This document shows positions 1 to 11,689 of a DNA stretch of 64,000 bases, in pieces. Every line of letters begins with the position of its first letter. Within the stretch, counting starts at the first letter, position 1. The stretch comes from Imbricaverruca yamaguchii (lineage: Eukaryota > Arthropoda > Thecostraca > Neoverrucidae), in the NCBI GenBank assembly GCA_034440575.1, contig JAOTOL010001602.1, forward strand, positions 2,266,501 to 2,330,500, in the 5' to 3' direction. Made by a program: the position numbers and the translations under genes. Under the pieces are notes generated by a model. That model worked only from the letters and a program-made list of their open reading frames with translations. It searched no databases and had not been told where the DNA came from.

Positions 1-60
1 CCTACTACAGAAATCGAAGAGTCGAGAACACGCCGAAGCCACGAGGCCTCCCTTTGGCGC
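1..60 (-). repeat. 5'-end fragment of an L2/CR1-like LINE
   Basis: Read on the minus strand, this stretch contains GGCCTCGTGGCTT followed, after a short gap, by GATTTCTGTAGT. The same two blocks in the same order occur at about 62428-62455, in the presumed 5' untranslated region of the LINE that ends the window. It is therefore probably the 5' scrap of a second copy running off the left edge. No coding sequence is visible. The match is two short blocks with a 16-base insertion here, so the assignment is tentative. Confidence 0.45.
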
Positions 61-1600
61 ATACATTTCATACTACATTCACGCAATATAGGCATCGTGG
101 CAGTAATTTTATGCTTCAATATTGAAAATACGTGCAAATGTTGAAGTGGATGGCGCCTAGGCGCAAGAACATGGATAGTACATCGCTATGTATTATCAAG
201 GCAAGGAACATGCACTTGCAAATTGTACGCCTTACCTTGATTGTGCTACATTACTGCCAACAGTCTTTACAAATTTCTGCCTTAAGCAATATTAACGAAA
301 TCGATGTTAAATATGTCAAGAGTAAAAGAGCTACAGTGGAAGTATGAATGTATTTTGCTACTGGCTAGCACATTATCTGCTTTATGTGCATATCCATGCA
401 TCTGCTGCATTACATCAACTCCTCAATTAGTTGAGTTGTCGTCAGGTCATGTCCACGTATGTATTACTTCAAAAATGAAGTGCAACCGTGTGATATGTGT
501 ACCTTTTACGTAGTTATGGATTACAGGACGTTTTTCACATATTCAAATGTGTGCATGTTGTCCTTTTGTGACGTTAAATGTCTCAAAAGTGGGAGGACCA
601 GCCACCATTGTTGGCCCCTCCACTTTTAAAAGTTCGAGGGCCATGGTTCCCTGCCCCCCCCCCCCTGTTCCTACGCCTATGGCCAGTTGAGCCGATCGCC
701 AGGGCGGAATACAAAGTGAGCTTTGTCAGAGTTGTTTTTCACTGAAATAGCACTGGCACTCCATATGGATCTGCCGTCTAATCCAATAGAAGCTTAACGT
801 ATAATATGCTCATGAACATTGATTAAAATCAGAATAAATTACGGCTTTTGAGGCAGCATTAATCATCGAAATTAGGGTAAGTTGCCCTCCATCACCGTCA
901 TCACTTCTAATGTTCCCAGGCGGCCGCGCATTTGGAAGCATTGACGTAGCCATTAAGGGCTAGGAGCTGCAGCACAGCGGGCATCTTAACAGAGTCTCGA
1001 GTGGGCATTGCACGCGATTTGGAAAACCGACAGCGGTCAGCACGGCCTCTCTCAACTCGTCAATGGAGCAACAAGGCAATCAGGCTGCCACACCGGGCTC
1101 TATCATGGGCACCATTTACTGCGCGGGCCATAACAATAACCCTCAGTCATCGGTTTGTGACATTTAAAGGCAGTTGACCACCTCAATCTTCCTGAAGGGC
1201 AATTTTGCGGATAACATCACAGGGGTATGTCTCTCTTAGTAACTGCGCGGGAAGCAGTGCATATTTTTCGAGTTCATGGAAAGAGATGAATGCTTCCAGG
1301 TGCCAATCGCTGGGGTTTACATTATGTTGACCTTGAATGTCCTTTTAAAATAGGGTTTAACCGTGCAATACACGAATGATACAGCCCCAAGGCAGGCCAG
1401 TATGAAGAATAATGAGGCAATATATTTCGAAGACCATGAGGGAATAGCATGCAATCTAGATATCACATGCATGTTTGCATATCTTGATATGAAAAATAGT
1501 CGTTCCCGGCATCTCATTGTCTCCCGTTTAAAAACCGGTTGCCAGTCGTACTGCGGCCGAGTTTGGCCGCCTGGGCCGGCGCTGATGGCCTGCCTGGCCG
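61..1600. other. Intergenic stretch without a recognised gene
   Basis: Only short chance reading frames are present, none with a recognisable domain. A run of twelve C bases lies at 654-665, followed by CCTACGCCTATGG; this looks like the GC-rich end of an old transposable element. I see no exon, RNA gene or clear element border. Confidence 0.5.
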
Positions 1601-1605
1601 CACCA

Positions 1606-1970
1606 GAGGCCCTTGTTTGGGCCTGGACCGTGACCGCCATCATTGTGACACCTCACGGTCCGGCGATGGCCTGCCTGGCCGCACCAGAGGCCCTTGTTTG
1701 GGCCTGGACCGTGACCGCCATCGTGGTGACACCTCACGGTCCGGTGAGCTCTGCAATTCCATCTCAGGCGAGGAGCCAGAGGCCCTTGTTTGGGCCTGGA
1801 CCGTGACCGCCATCGTGGTGACACCCCACGGTCCGGTGAGCTCTGCCATTCCATCTCAGGCGAGGAGCCAGAGGCCCTTGTTTGGGCTTGGACCGTGACC
1901 GCCATCGTGGTGACACCTCACGGTCCGGCGAGCTCTGCCATTCCATCTCAGGCGAGGAGCCAGATGCCGG
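1606..1970. repeat. GC-rich minisatellite, units of 81 and 92 bp
   Basis: Copies of a unit beginning GAGGCCCTTGTTTGGGC start at 1606, 1687, 1779, 1871 and (diverged) 1963. The first period is 81 bp and the next three are 92 bp. The 92-bp form replaces a GATGGCCTGCCTGGCC segment with one containing CCATCTCAGGCGAGGAG. Each unit holds inverted arms GGACCGTGA and TCACGGTCC about 19 bases apart, so each can fold into a hairpin. Reading frames cross the array on both strands only because stops are rare in the unit. They are not taken as genes. Confidence 0.85.
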
Positions 1971-2267
1971 TCTGGCGCCTCCATCTCAGCATCACGCGGC
2001 GTTCATCGGTCCGCGCACCAGGTGATTCAGTTTTGGTCCAGAACACGAACACGCATTTGCATGCCGCTTTTCCTTGCTGGTTTGGTTCCGGCTGGAGCTT
2101 TTCTCATGAATTATGAATGGAGAGTTCAGGGCTGTGTCCATTTGTGACCGTGAAATCATGATCAGAGGAAACTGGACTCTTCCCTCGCAGTAATCTTTAG
2201 GGATTGCGAAATTGTCACTTATTTTTCCCTTAGGGACAAGTCACGTGTCTCAGTTCCTCAGTCAGTC

Positions 2268-2682
2268 ATTGCCTCAGTGCAGTAGCACTGTCCAGTATCG
2301 TGCCGCCTGCGCCTTGGTACAATGTCTCTGTCCAGTGTCTCGGTCCAGTATTGTGCCGCCTGCGTCTCGGTTCAGTGTTCCTCTCCACTGGACCGAGTCC
2401 AGTGTCTCAGTCCAGTGTCGTGCCGCCTGCGTCTCGGTGCAATGTCTCTGTCCAGTGCATCAGTCCAGTATCGTGCTTCCTGTATCTCGGTCCAGTGTCT
2501 CGGTCCAGTGTCTCGGTCCAGCATCGTGCCGCCTGCGTCTTGGTACAATGTCTCTGTCCAGTGTCTCGGTCCAGTATCGTGCCGCCTGTGTCTCGGTCCA
2601 GTGTTCCTCTCCACTGGACCGAGTCCGGTGTCTCAGTCCAGTATCGTGCCGCCTGCGTCTTGGTACAGTGTCTCGCGAGCGG
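2268..2682. repeat. Degenerate minisatellite with a 13-bp core
   Basis: The phrase CTCGGTCCAGTGT (13 bp) recurs, in places directly in tandem near 2490-2520. It alternates with TGCCGCCTGCGTCT segments to make irregular longer units. Frames are open in several registers on both strands because the unit lacks stops. The array is followed at about 2747-2766 by a short CACGT run. No gene is inferred. Confidence 0.8.
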
Positions 2683-2884
2683 GCCCAGAGGTGGCAACGC
2701 GGTCCGCAGAGCGGCAGACGCCGACCCCACATCTAGCCATAATCCATCACGTCACGTCACGTCACGTGGTGGCGGGTGCTCCGCCCGGAGGTCGCTCCTG
2801 TCACGACCTGGGAGGGAGGGGGTCACGATCCCAGGTCACGGCCATCGAGTTTCACCGAGAGGTTGAGGTAGTTAGTTGGTTATT

Positions 2885-2935
2885 AGGGGTTTAGGGCGCA
2901 TCAACTGCTGTGGTTATACAGCGCCCATGAGCGGT
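2885..2935. repeat. Short dispersed repeat with GGGCGC/GCGCCC arms
   Basis: The stretch reads GGGTTTAGGGCGCATCAACT, then TATACAGCGCCCA, with complementary arms at 2894-2899 and 2921-2926. Related copies occur near 32785-32835, 38060-38090, 38200-38260 and 61490-61615, always after a T/G-rich lead containing GGTTTTAGGG or similar. It looks like a conserved core of a SINE or the end of another element. I cannot name the family. Confidence 0.5.
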
Positions 2936-2939
2936 TGAG

Positions 2940-3985
2940 GTAGCGATGCAGCCATTCAGCCATGCGAGATTCGTTCCGATGTCGAGTGCATGAATGAGTT
3001 CCACGACTGGATCTCTGGTCAGATGGGCTTGGTTGCTGAACCACCGCATCACGGCCCTGCCATGGTTCGGGAGCGGCCATGCGCCAACTGTCCTGCTCGG
3101 AGGCCTAGGCGACTCAGGCTGCCCCACAACGGTGAAGAGGGTGATCGTGAGCAGCTGTGGTGCGATGGCTTAGAGGAAGTCGTGAAATACTTCAGTGTGA
3201 TGTTGTATACCGGAAGCTTGTGATTATGGCAAGTTCACCGACACAGTCCGTGTGGATAGCATGTGTGCGATATAGTTAGTAGCAGCGCATGCAGGGGCGG
3301 ATCTAGAAGCCTGGCTTTCGGTGATTTCAACGTATTTTCCTCCGATTTCGAAGAACTCATCAGATTTGATCACCTAACATTCGTCGTGTCTGCCTAAACC
3401 AACGTGTCTAATATAATTTTCCTATATTTCACAAGGTGCCATTTCATCGCAAAATATTGCCAAAAATCGGCCTATTAGTGAGACACTTTTTTGGCCCCTC
3501 AGTATCCACTCTTGAGTTCATGCACCCGCAGATCCAAATAATCAATCAGTCGAGTGAATAGCACCCATTCCGGCCCAGGCGCTATGAATCGGATAAAATG
3601 AAGAAATGGCTTTGGAAGCGAACCAACGTTTCGTCACGGACATAGGGTAACGTTCGTTACATGAAAAAAGTCAGCTGATACTTCTTATATTCAAATCGTT
3701 CGGATGCATTCAGTCAGATTCAGACAAGATGTTCCATTCCATTATTATTATCTATTCCATCCATTCCATGCCATTAATCAGACAAGATGTTTTCAGCTTT
3801 TCAGTTATTTGAATACAAATTCCTTATATTACCGCTACACAATCTAGCTAAGTATCTCGCACACCTTTAGTAATGTTGCTTTATGAGCTGAAACATTAGA
3901 GGCAGTTTTAAGAGGTAATTCGATTTTTTTTTGCTCAAGGGAGAAAGTGAGATGTTGGTAGGCTCCAAATATCGCAGTAGCAGGT
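2940..3985. other. Intergenic stretch, possible old element near 3293
   Basis: No supported exon. GGGGCGGATCTAG at about 3295-3307 resembles the kind of GC-rich border seen in other elements of this window. A stretch rich in ATTCCAT-like phrases lies at about 3733-3775. Confidence 0.35.
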
Positions 3986-3989
3986 ATCA

Positions 3990-6900
3990 ATGCTACATTG
4001 CTTCACTCAGACCAATCTAGTGCAAATGCAGACACAATTATTGTCAGGTGAACTTTTCAGTTCACGCGTCAATGTTAATAGTGGCGAGATCACCATCACG
4101 CCTATCACGGCAAAGAAGGCAGGTGATGTCACGAAAGACTCGCCATTGACGTGTTTAACATCCAAAGCATTCAAAGCATGCCAAAGTGCTGGAACTTTCC
4201 GACATAATGGATCGTGACAAATATGGCATCGGCCGAAGCATGGCTGAAGCCTGCGACGCCCAGCAAACTGCTGCTACTGCTACTTGGGTACTAGTTATGT
4301 TGGGCCGATCGCCCCGACAGGAGAGGATATGGCGGAGTGGCACTGGCCGCCAGGGAAGGCACCAGCGCGTCTCCCCCGAAAAATCGCCACGGCTGTCAAC
4401 CATCCCAACAGTAAGCTGGAAACGTTCTGGACGTTGCTTAAGCCGGACAGTAAGCGCCAGTTCATCATGTGCGCCGCATACCGTCCATCGAGACGTAATG
4501 TGACCGACCTGAAAGCGGACCTTGCAGACCTAGAAACGCAATTTCAAGGTGAGATGGTCGTCCATCACGAGTCCAAACTTTTTATTTGCGGATATTTAAA
4601 TTGTGCCTTGCGGAAACCAGATTCAGATCCAGGCAAGCGTGTACTATCTTATTCTTATATTACTGGTTATTTTAGTGTTTCAATTCGTTCACCTGCTCGA
4701 CTGGCTCCATTCGTAACGTGGTTATCACCAACTGGCCTGACGCAGTGAAGCACTGCCGTACCAAATTTTGCAGCTTTAGTCCGCATAGATATGTTCGTGT
4801 TTGCGTCAATATGCTTATGTCTAGACTGAGCGGCACCACTCTTCGCTTCCGATGCTTTCGCCATACACATCCGCAAAATTTTGCCTCATGAGCTTGTTTG
4901 AGCCGACCGGCGTTCTGTTTTTAATTCTCCCTCCGTCACGCTCAGGGGGGACTATTTCTGATCATATTTTTGTCATCATTGACACTCACGCTCCCATCAG
5001 GACTGCTGAAATCAGGAATCCTATCGCCTTGGTTGTATCGGATGGAACCAACGCTTTAATATGCCGCCGTCGTGGTGCGATGGTGGCCTATAGATGGATG
5101 GTCTACGGAGTACAGCGACCCCAACCGAACGGTACTATCTGCAATTAGGCGTGACAGCTGCGACGATGACTAGCGGCGTACCCGTGTGTAAGGGCGGATG
5201 TGGTGGTTATCTGGCTCTATTGGTTTCACGACACGTCGACCGTTGAGTCATGTAGCGTCGCCAATCTGTCACGCCGATTGGTCGCGGGCGCAGCGACAGG
5301 TGAGACTCGAACCCACAATCTTTCGATTGTGATACGGGCAACTTACCCCTAGGCCACTTCCCCGTGTAAAGGTGGAGGTCGATGTGGTGGCATATCAGGT
5401 CATTTGTCGGCAGCAAGCAGGCCATTCGTAACCTGCTCGACGCGACGACTGATCACCTTTACCAATTTTTTTTCGTCGCGTGGGCCTGCATGTGGCTAAC
5501 GAAGTTCTGAATATGGGAGCGACGCCGAGCATTTCCTGCCGTTTGCCGCTTGTCGGTGCCTGTGCACTTACCCTGGTGCCGTTATCGCTATCTGAGCTGC
5601 GAGCCGTCGTCTTCTAGATTAACGGCTCGTCGGCCTGCGGCGGGGTCGGCATCAGCATCCGGGTTCAGGGTGTGCTTCGACTGGATAGGTACAGTGCTCC
5701 TATATTTGGTGAACTTCAGCATTACTGAATCCGATGTTCCTGATTGTTGTCATTACTTCCTCGTTCATCCAACCTTCAAATCCAGTGATCTCTGTATCCC
5801 TTCAAATTTCCGTCAATCTCCGTCGTCGCAGTCATTGCGAAAATTATAGAGCGTACCGTCCACCCGAAGCTCTACAATTATTTGTCCGAGAGCCACCTCC
5901 TCTCTCCAACTCAGCACGGTTTCCGTTATCGCCACTCGACGGAAACCGCTCTGACCTCCATATTTGACCAGATCAAATCCTGATGTGATCACATAGAGGT
6001 GTCCTTCTCTGCCTGCTGGATTTGAGGAAATATTTAATGCGATAAACCACTGAACACTTCTGCCAAAATTACGTCTCCAAAGCATCGATACATCCTAATT
6101 TTCGGTTTATCTTCAGAACGACACCCAGATGATGAGTCTATGATGAGTCTGGGCATCAACGGATCTCAATGTTTTTCAAGGCTCATCTCTCGGACCTCTG
6201 CATTGCTGCGTCTTCGCCAGAGACCTCAGCCTGTTCGTCGAAGGTGCAGTGGTTATCCGACACGTCGACGACACCAAAATTTGTATCAGTGGTAAGAAAT
6301 CTTAAATTCAAAACGTCGTCGCTCACATGTAAACAGTTTTGGTCTCCCTCGACATCCAGTTTCGCGCAAATGGACCGAAAATTAGCGTTGCAAAGACACA
6401 GCTGATGCTATTGCAGATCCCACAACATATGCGTGCCCTACCGGATATCACGGTGCAATTTCGCAATCACGATCTATCCACCATTTCGGAATAAAAACGG
6501 ACTTATTTTCGATCACTCGTTCAGCTGGGACTCTCACATTTCAGAAGTGACTCGGCGTTGTTTTGGAGTTCTGGGTGGTCCATCGTATCTAAGGGGGCAC
6601 CTCCACCTGCTGCCATCCCCGCGCTGGTCAATGCACTGGTCCTCTCGTAGATCCACTACCGTATTTCTGTATATGGCAACGGAACCAAAATGAACCTGTC
6701 TCGCATAAAGAAGAAATGAGCTACTCGGCAAAAGTCATTTTCGGCCGAAAAGCCTCATGTTCTGGATTTGCTGAAGAAACTGAGCTGGCTCAGGGTGTGC
6801 CAGGTAGACCACACCGTGTCCCACGCACAAGGTGCGCCGTCATGGTGAGCCAGAGTCACTGGCTCATGATCTCACCACCGTGGCGGAGCTTCGTGACCGA

Positions 6901-7092
6901 ACCACCCGTAAGGACTATCACCCGTATGTCCCCTGGTCCCGCACTGAGACGGGGAAGAGGCGATTTAGCTGCGGAGTACCACCTATGTATGCACAACTTA
7001 TTGCCACCCAAGCTGATGTGGTTTCCCGTACCGATCTTTGGTCGCCACCCACGGCGTCACCTAGCTAACGTGCCGCCCATGCCGGACTGATT
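3990..7092 (+). pseudogene. Decayed CR1/Jockey-like non-LTR retrotransposon ORF2 (endonuclease plus reverse transcriptase)
   Basis: The reading frame is broken by several shifts and stops but keeps its order. Endonuclease: AEAWLKPATPSKL is encoded near 4225-4265. FIMCAAYRPSRRNVTDL (about 4460-4510) and KLFICGYLNCALRKPDSD (about 4579-4630) follow. Reverse transcriptase: a frame near 5835-5980 reads TVHPKLYNYLSES then QHGFRYRHSTETALTS. Near 6170-6300 another reads FQGSSLGPL and then VDDTKICISG, where VDD stands for the usual (Y/F)ADD catalytic motif. RANGPKISVAKTQLMLL (about 6365), SWDSHISEVTRRCFGVL (about 6525) and YSAKVIFGRK (6719) continue toward the C-terminus. It ends near SRTETGKRRFSCGVPP (about 6940) and the stop at 7090. 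The element cannot be active. A tRNA-SINE interrupts it at 5212-5370. The exact clade is uncertain. Confidence 0.85.
5200..5372 (-). repeat. tRNA-derived SINE, copy 1, inserted in the LINE
   Basis: On the minus strand the head reads GTGGCCTAGGGGTAAG, a good polymerase III A box. About 30 bases later comes GGTTCGAGTCT, a B box. Between them is an anticodon-stem-like CACAATCGAAAGATTGTG. The body continues with GCGACCAATCGGCGTGA, then GGTCGACGTGTCGTGAAA at the 3' end. Copy 2 at 51440-51600 matches head and body. Similar sequence starting GTGTAA and ending GATGTGGTGG flanks both sides (about 5186-5206 and 5366-5390), as expected of a target-site duplication made on insertion. The host sequence is the LINE above, so this insertion is younger than that LINE copy. 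Confidence 0.8.
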
Positions 7093-7500
7093 TTCTGTTC
7101 GCACTTCTCTATTTTATGACATGTATAACCATCGGTTTAACTGTTCTGTGATTGTGACCCTGTCTGCTCTGCTGCTTAATCTAACTAACGCAAGGTTGTA
7201 ATGGCCACAAGTCCATTGTAGATGACCTCAGTACAAGTCTGTACTGAAGGCAGTCATTGCAGAGGCCGAGGCCGGCCTGAAGAGGCCAGATCACGGCGCA
7301 GAGGCCAGGTGGAGTGACACAGCTTGGTTCACGCGGCGACTGAGGAGTGGAACGGTATTGGTGTCTGGCGGATGTTGGGGCGGAGGGGAGGGATGTGGCG
7401 CTGTGGCTCGCGGCACACCGCAGACAGCCGGGCGTGACAGTGACGGAGAACGGCGACGATCCGACGAGGTGCTTCAGTGCCGAGCGGCCGGCTGCCGGCC
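7093..7500. other. LINE 3' end and GC-rich intergenic DNA
   Basis: The first part is probably the 3' untranslated tail of the decayed LINE. From about 7260 the sequence becomes CpG-rich, without a recognisable exon. Confidence 0.4.
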
Positions 7501-7504
7501 ATAA

Positions 7505-8507
7505 CCGACAATCCGCTAACTCAAAAAGTAACCTCGTTTACGCTAAACCGATAAACTGCTGAACAATTTAGCGTAAGCTAACGATAACCGCTAACTCTTG
7601 ACTATTGCAATGTGAATTTAGTTTCGGTTTGGTTTTTTTCCCTCTAGAACCCTTCAAAACAGACCTAGAGAGCTGGAAGTTTCATATGTTGTAGCTGATA
7701 CATTGAGGTTTAACAAAATGTGCAGCATGAGATTACATGGTAATCGAAGTGTACCTGGCGGTATGGTTGCGCTGTGCTTGATGAAATGTCCATCAATACC
7801 TTCTCACCTTCAACAGAAGGTGACGTTAGTCAGGACACCTTTGAGTCGGCCTCCATCTAGGGCACCACCAAGTGCTGTGCAAAGGACTTCAGTGGCCTGT
7901 GGCATGTGGTTCCTGCTCTCCTGGAGCTGAGTGATGCTGCTGAAGAAGTCATCTTCCCCATCCCCATTACTGGCAACGCTGCTGCCCTCCTCACTGGTCT
8001 CCCTCAACCCTCAGGGCTGTCTCCACGGCGGTTTCCATGGTCTTCTTCACCATGCTGAGCTGGCTGTGATTATGCTTCTTCAGGCAGAACAGGTAAAACC
8101 CCTGCGGTGTAACGCAGCGGCCAGCTGACACTCCTGGCCTTCCAGGAGGGGCCCAAACCTCCTTACAACACCTGTCGGAATCGCAACAGCGTGGTCTACA
8201 GTGTATCAGACTGATTGTTGCAGACACGTTCACAGTAGACAGGAACAGACACGCTGGTCGCTCGCCGCCCGCTGTGACGCTCCGGCCAGTCACAAGAGGC
8301 GCTGCCATCGCGTCGGCCGCCTCGAAGCGATACGATTCACCGGCGACAAAAAATGTTAGCTGACTTAAAATTAGCAGAACTAAATTTGGCGAAGTTGCAA
8401 TTTAAGTGGAAGCTAATTAGTCTGCTAGTGGTTTTCGGAGTTATCGGAAACGCTGACCCAGTAACAAAAAATAGCTTCTCGATAATTAGCGGTTAGCGGA
8501 TTGGCGG
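7505..8507. mobile_element. Possible decayed DNA transposon with short inverted ends
   Basis: The left end CCGACAATCCGCTAAC (7505-7520) is matched, inverted, by 8492-8507, whose complement reads CCGCCAATCCGCTAAC. That is 15 of 16 identical. Both ends carry further GCTAAC/GTTAGC motifs inside (for example near 7578-7595 and 8481-8497). On the minus strand, 8007-7810 encodes an acidic run GDGEDDFFSSI reminiscent of hAT-like transposases, but no catalytic core or dimerisation motif is recognisable. No clear target-site duplication was seen. The call rests mainly on the inverted ends. Confidence 0.35.
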
Positions 8508-8549
8508 CACCGTGCCCACCACTGTTCCTACTCTGCCGCCCCCCCCTGT

Positions 8550-9050
8550 GCCTGATCCGGTGCCCGGGGGTGGACGCCTCGACAGCGTATCATAACCTCC
8601 ACAGGTCACAACCTCCACAAATTCAACACATCGCAGCGGTCGTAACCTCCACAGGTCATAACCTCCACAGGTCACAACCTCCACAAGTACGCAGCGGTCA
8701 TAACCTCCACAGGTCGTAACCTCCACAAGTCCCCAGCGGTCATAACCTCCACAGGTCATAACCTCCACAGGTCGTAATCCCCACAGGTTGCAACCTCCAC
8801 AAGTACGAAGCGGTCATAACCTCCACAACTCAGCAGCGGTCGTAACCTCCACAGGTTGCAACCTCCACAGATTCAAGAACTTTTTAAATTTTCCAGAAGC
8901 ATCACTTCAGATAGCTATCGCTAGGTAGCAGCACGGTCTACGTATTACACTCATGAGATTGAATGCTGAATCATAGGTAACAATATTTATCGCCAGATGG
9001 CAGGATGATACAATTGAGTACGTGCTCTTTACGTGCAACTGTCCTATTGT
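8550..9050 (+). repeat. Element with ACCTCCACAGGT tandem array, copy 1
   Basis: From about 8594 to 8875 a 15-17 bp unit such as CATAACCTCCACAGGT is repeated with variants, including spacers ending in CAGCGGT. The flank 8876-9005 matches, inverted, the sequence 16313-16455 beside the second array. The array and its flanks thus travel together as one element of about 500 bp. Both copies also share the other border (TATCATAACCTCC with GACGCCTCG nearby). No protein is encoded. Without unique equal-length spacers this is not CRISPR-like. Confidence 0.75.
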
Positions 9051-9070
9051 TCGAGAGCTCGGTAGCCCGC

Positions 9071-9279
9071 GCATCGACGCGTGGGAAAGTAATGCGTTGC
9101 GCAGTGGCCGATGATCGTATAACATTCACACGATTTTCGCCTGCAATGCGTCGACGCGTGGGAAAATAATGCGACAAGCAGTGGCGGATAATGGCAAGAC
9201 ATTTGCATGTTATCCGTCTGCAATATGCCATGCAATGACCAGGCCATGAAATGCAACGATGCCTTTTCATGGCCTGGTC
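9071..9279. repeat. Tandem duplication (77 bp) and strong hairpin
   Basis: A segment beginning GCATCGACGCGTGGGAAA at 9071 is repeated 77 bp later, at 9148, as GCGTCGACGCGTGGGAAA. Just downstream, 9237-9251 (GACCAGGCCATGAAA) is exactly complementary to 9265-9279, leaving a 13-base loop. This could be the end of a foldback element. No gene is present. Confidence 0.7.
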
Positions 9280-10290
9280 AGAATTAGGAACGTCCCCAAA
9301 AGTGAGTGGGCCAGGGTGAACAACAGGGACGCATCAAGGAATTTTGCAAAATACCATGGTTGAGCACTTTTGGGTTGATAACCCGATAATTTGAATTGTA
9401 AACACACAACTTTTACCACTAAGATGGGGACCGCTAAAGAACATCCGTTGTTCACCGATGTTCATGGGGAGAAAGAATAGGACGCCAGTCCAAATTATCC
9501 CGTAGACGAATATTTTGAAATGGCCAAAAGCTGCAGGGGGTCATTATGAGTTCACCGGTCTATGCTTTTGCACAATTCAGATTGTTGTTCATTGAGTTGA
9601 GTTTTTCCCCTTAGACATTCTTCACACGTTCATATTTTCATGGCAAGTTACTTGAATGTGAAGGTGAGAAAGGGTTTGATTTTATTAAGATTGCCAGATA
9701 TAGCTATACTTAGTACTTATTGGCCCACAGACGTTTCTAAGGCAGTGTTCACCTTACAAGTTTGCACTGGCTGCTAGTAAAAACGAAGCCTACTTGCTGG
9801 CCGATGAAGAAATTATCTTGATTATTGTTGGAGATGATGAGAAAAGGAAAGACGGGTGATCGCTGGTTGAAGATGCTTTGATCCGGTTTGTGGGAGGCCA
9901 TGATTGGCAAGCTGACAGAATGGGAAAAACAAAAGCTCTATAAATAATAACATATGGTATTGTGTTCGTCCTCAGGGCCTCATCAGTCACCTCAAACATT
10001 TGTTTAGTGCACATCGTGCACTTTAGAATATTTGCCACTTGAAACGAAATGCTACAACTGCATCACGTGACACCCGGCTGAAGCGGAATGAAAGCGCATA
10101 TGTTGAGAACCAACAAAGCAGTGCAAAACAGCTGATAGGTGACAACACACGACACCTCATAAAGTCATAACGTGATCAGACTTAGGGCCGCAAGGGCCCA
10201 TCCTGAATTCACTTCGATGACTAGCTCTCTCCTTCCCACGTTTTCTAGTTGCTAAGAAATCCGGATAACCGCATAATCCGAAATGTGTTG
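9280..10290. other. Intergenic stretch, nothing recognised
   Basis: AT-rich sequence with only short chance frames. I see no exon, RNA gene or repeat border. Confidence 0.4.
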
Positions 10291-10294
10291 TCCA

Positions 10295-10446
10295 ATTTCC
10301 GTTTTTCATGCTTTAAGCAACGCGCCTGTCAATTATAAGCAGGTACGCAAACAATGGTGTTTATCTGCCAGTAACTATCTGGAGTGATGTACGAAAAACG
10401 GGAGGGGTAGGCGGATTTCGCCACCCCCTCCAGGGCGTGTGTTAAT
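10295..10446 (+). repeat. Solo end of family A TTAA element
   Basis: This piece matches the sub-terminal part of the family A element at about 59020-59171: TTTTTCATGCTTTAAGCAA, an AAGCAGGTACG block, GGCGGATTTCGCC and the end CCAGGGCGTGTGTTAA. It is a single end without the rest of the element. Confidence 0.7.
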
Positions 10447-11300
10447 TTTCAGAGTCCTTGCGTTTCGTGGTTATGGCTTCAATTTGCACCATGTGGGTAT
10501 CACTTGACGTGGCTTGCCGTACCGTATCAGAATGTTGAGATATCGAAGTAATTTAAAAAATGTCGAAGGTCCGGCGTGTTTACAATTATTGAGTGTAGTA
10601 GGAATAGGACGGTCAGATCTATGTTTGTTTGCAGCCTTTGTGATAGCAGTCACTCGCATCCTATATGACAAGGGCTCCCCAAGAAATCCGTCGTAACCTG
10701 TTCGGACGGTGCTCTCATCGCCGGTTTTTAATTTATGCTGCCACATTGCTGTTACTAACATACAAAACATATAGCTTTCTTTTCAGTTTGACCGCTTTCC
10801 TCTTGATGACTCAACTGTTGTTGTCAAATTTGCAAGAGAAGCCACACGTGAATGCGCACAATTTTATAACTAGCCCGAGTTCATAACCGCGAGAGAGCAA
10901 TGTTGTAATCAGGTGTAGAACCCAGGAATTATCATGTGGGCACCTGTCTGGAAAGGCGCCATTTCTTTGGATCGGCTCCACTGTGAAAGCGCCTGAAGTG
11001 GCGCCTCTCGCTGCAAAATTCGAGGGGGAGGGATGTACTCGGCTCTTCCGGAAGGGGCGCCTTTCCTTCCAAGGGGAGCCTTTTTATTTAATAGAGGCGC
11101 CTGAAGCTGAAAAATGCGAGCGGGAACACTGGAACCTTTTCAGAGGGACGCATTTCCCGGCCTGGGGGAGTGTGTACCCATAAAACTGGATAGCATGGGA
11201 AATGAAATTGCATGCTCATCTTTGCTACCATAAAACCATCGTCCGATAATTTATGTTTTTCCTGATGCAAGAGGGCAACGTTAAACATACTTAAAACATT
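10447..11300. other. Intergenic stretch with GGCGCC-rich phrases
   Basis: Between about 10955 and 11165, phrases such as AGGGGCGCCTTTCC recur loosely, as in an old degenerate repeat; a similar phrase occurs near 48480. No exon is supported. Confidence 0.35.
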
Positions 11301-11310
11301 GCTCTAACAT

Positions 11311-11354
11311 TGTTGGACCTGATTAACTATGGTGATGGTGAATCAGGTCCAACA
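11311..11354. repeat. 14-bp-arm hairpin with ATGGTGATGGTG loop
   Basis: The arms TGTTGGACCTGATT (11311-11324) and AATCAGGTCCAACA (11341-11354) pair perfectly around a 16-base loop, AACTATGGTGATGGTG. A second hairpin with unrelated arms but nearly the same loop sits at 17301-17341. Confidence 0.8.
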
Positions 11355-11482
11355 CAAGTCACCAAAATTTCATTTTTAGCAATGGTAAATCTGAAAAATT
11401 GAAATACACTGGAATTGAAATGAATTGAAGTGTCTGAAAATGGCATTGAAAAGGAAGTGGCTGAAATCCAAAGTTTTGTTAT

Positions 11483-11683
11483 GTCCAGCCGGCCACGTGT
11501 GTGCCGTCATGTGCGTGTCAGAATGTTGGCTGACCACGTCGGCAGCTAGGTCCAGCCGGCCACGTGTACGCCGTCATGTGCGTGTCAGTGTGTTGGCTGA
11601 CCACGTCGGCAGCTAGGTCCAGCCGGCCACGTGTGCGCCGTCATGTGCGTGTCAGTATATTGGCTGACCACGTCTACAACTAG
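11483..11683. repeat. Three tandem copies of a 67-bp unit
   Basis: Copies beginning GTCCAGCCGGCCACGTGT start at 11483, 11550 and 11617. Each includes GCCGTCATGTGCGTGTCAG and TTGGCTGACCACGTC. The spacing is exactly 67 bp both times. No coding role is apparent. Confidence 0.9.
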
Positions 11684-11689
11684 GTGCCG

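Noticed and set aside
8590..8880. CRISPR-like array
   Set aside because: The units are 15-17 bp, nearly contiguous and variable, with no unique equal-length spacers and no cas genes. The setting is eukaryotic.
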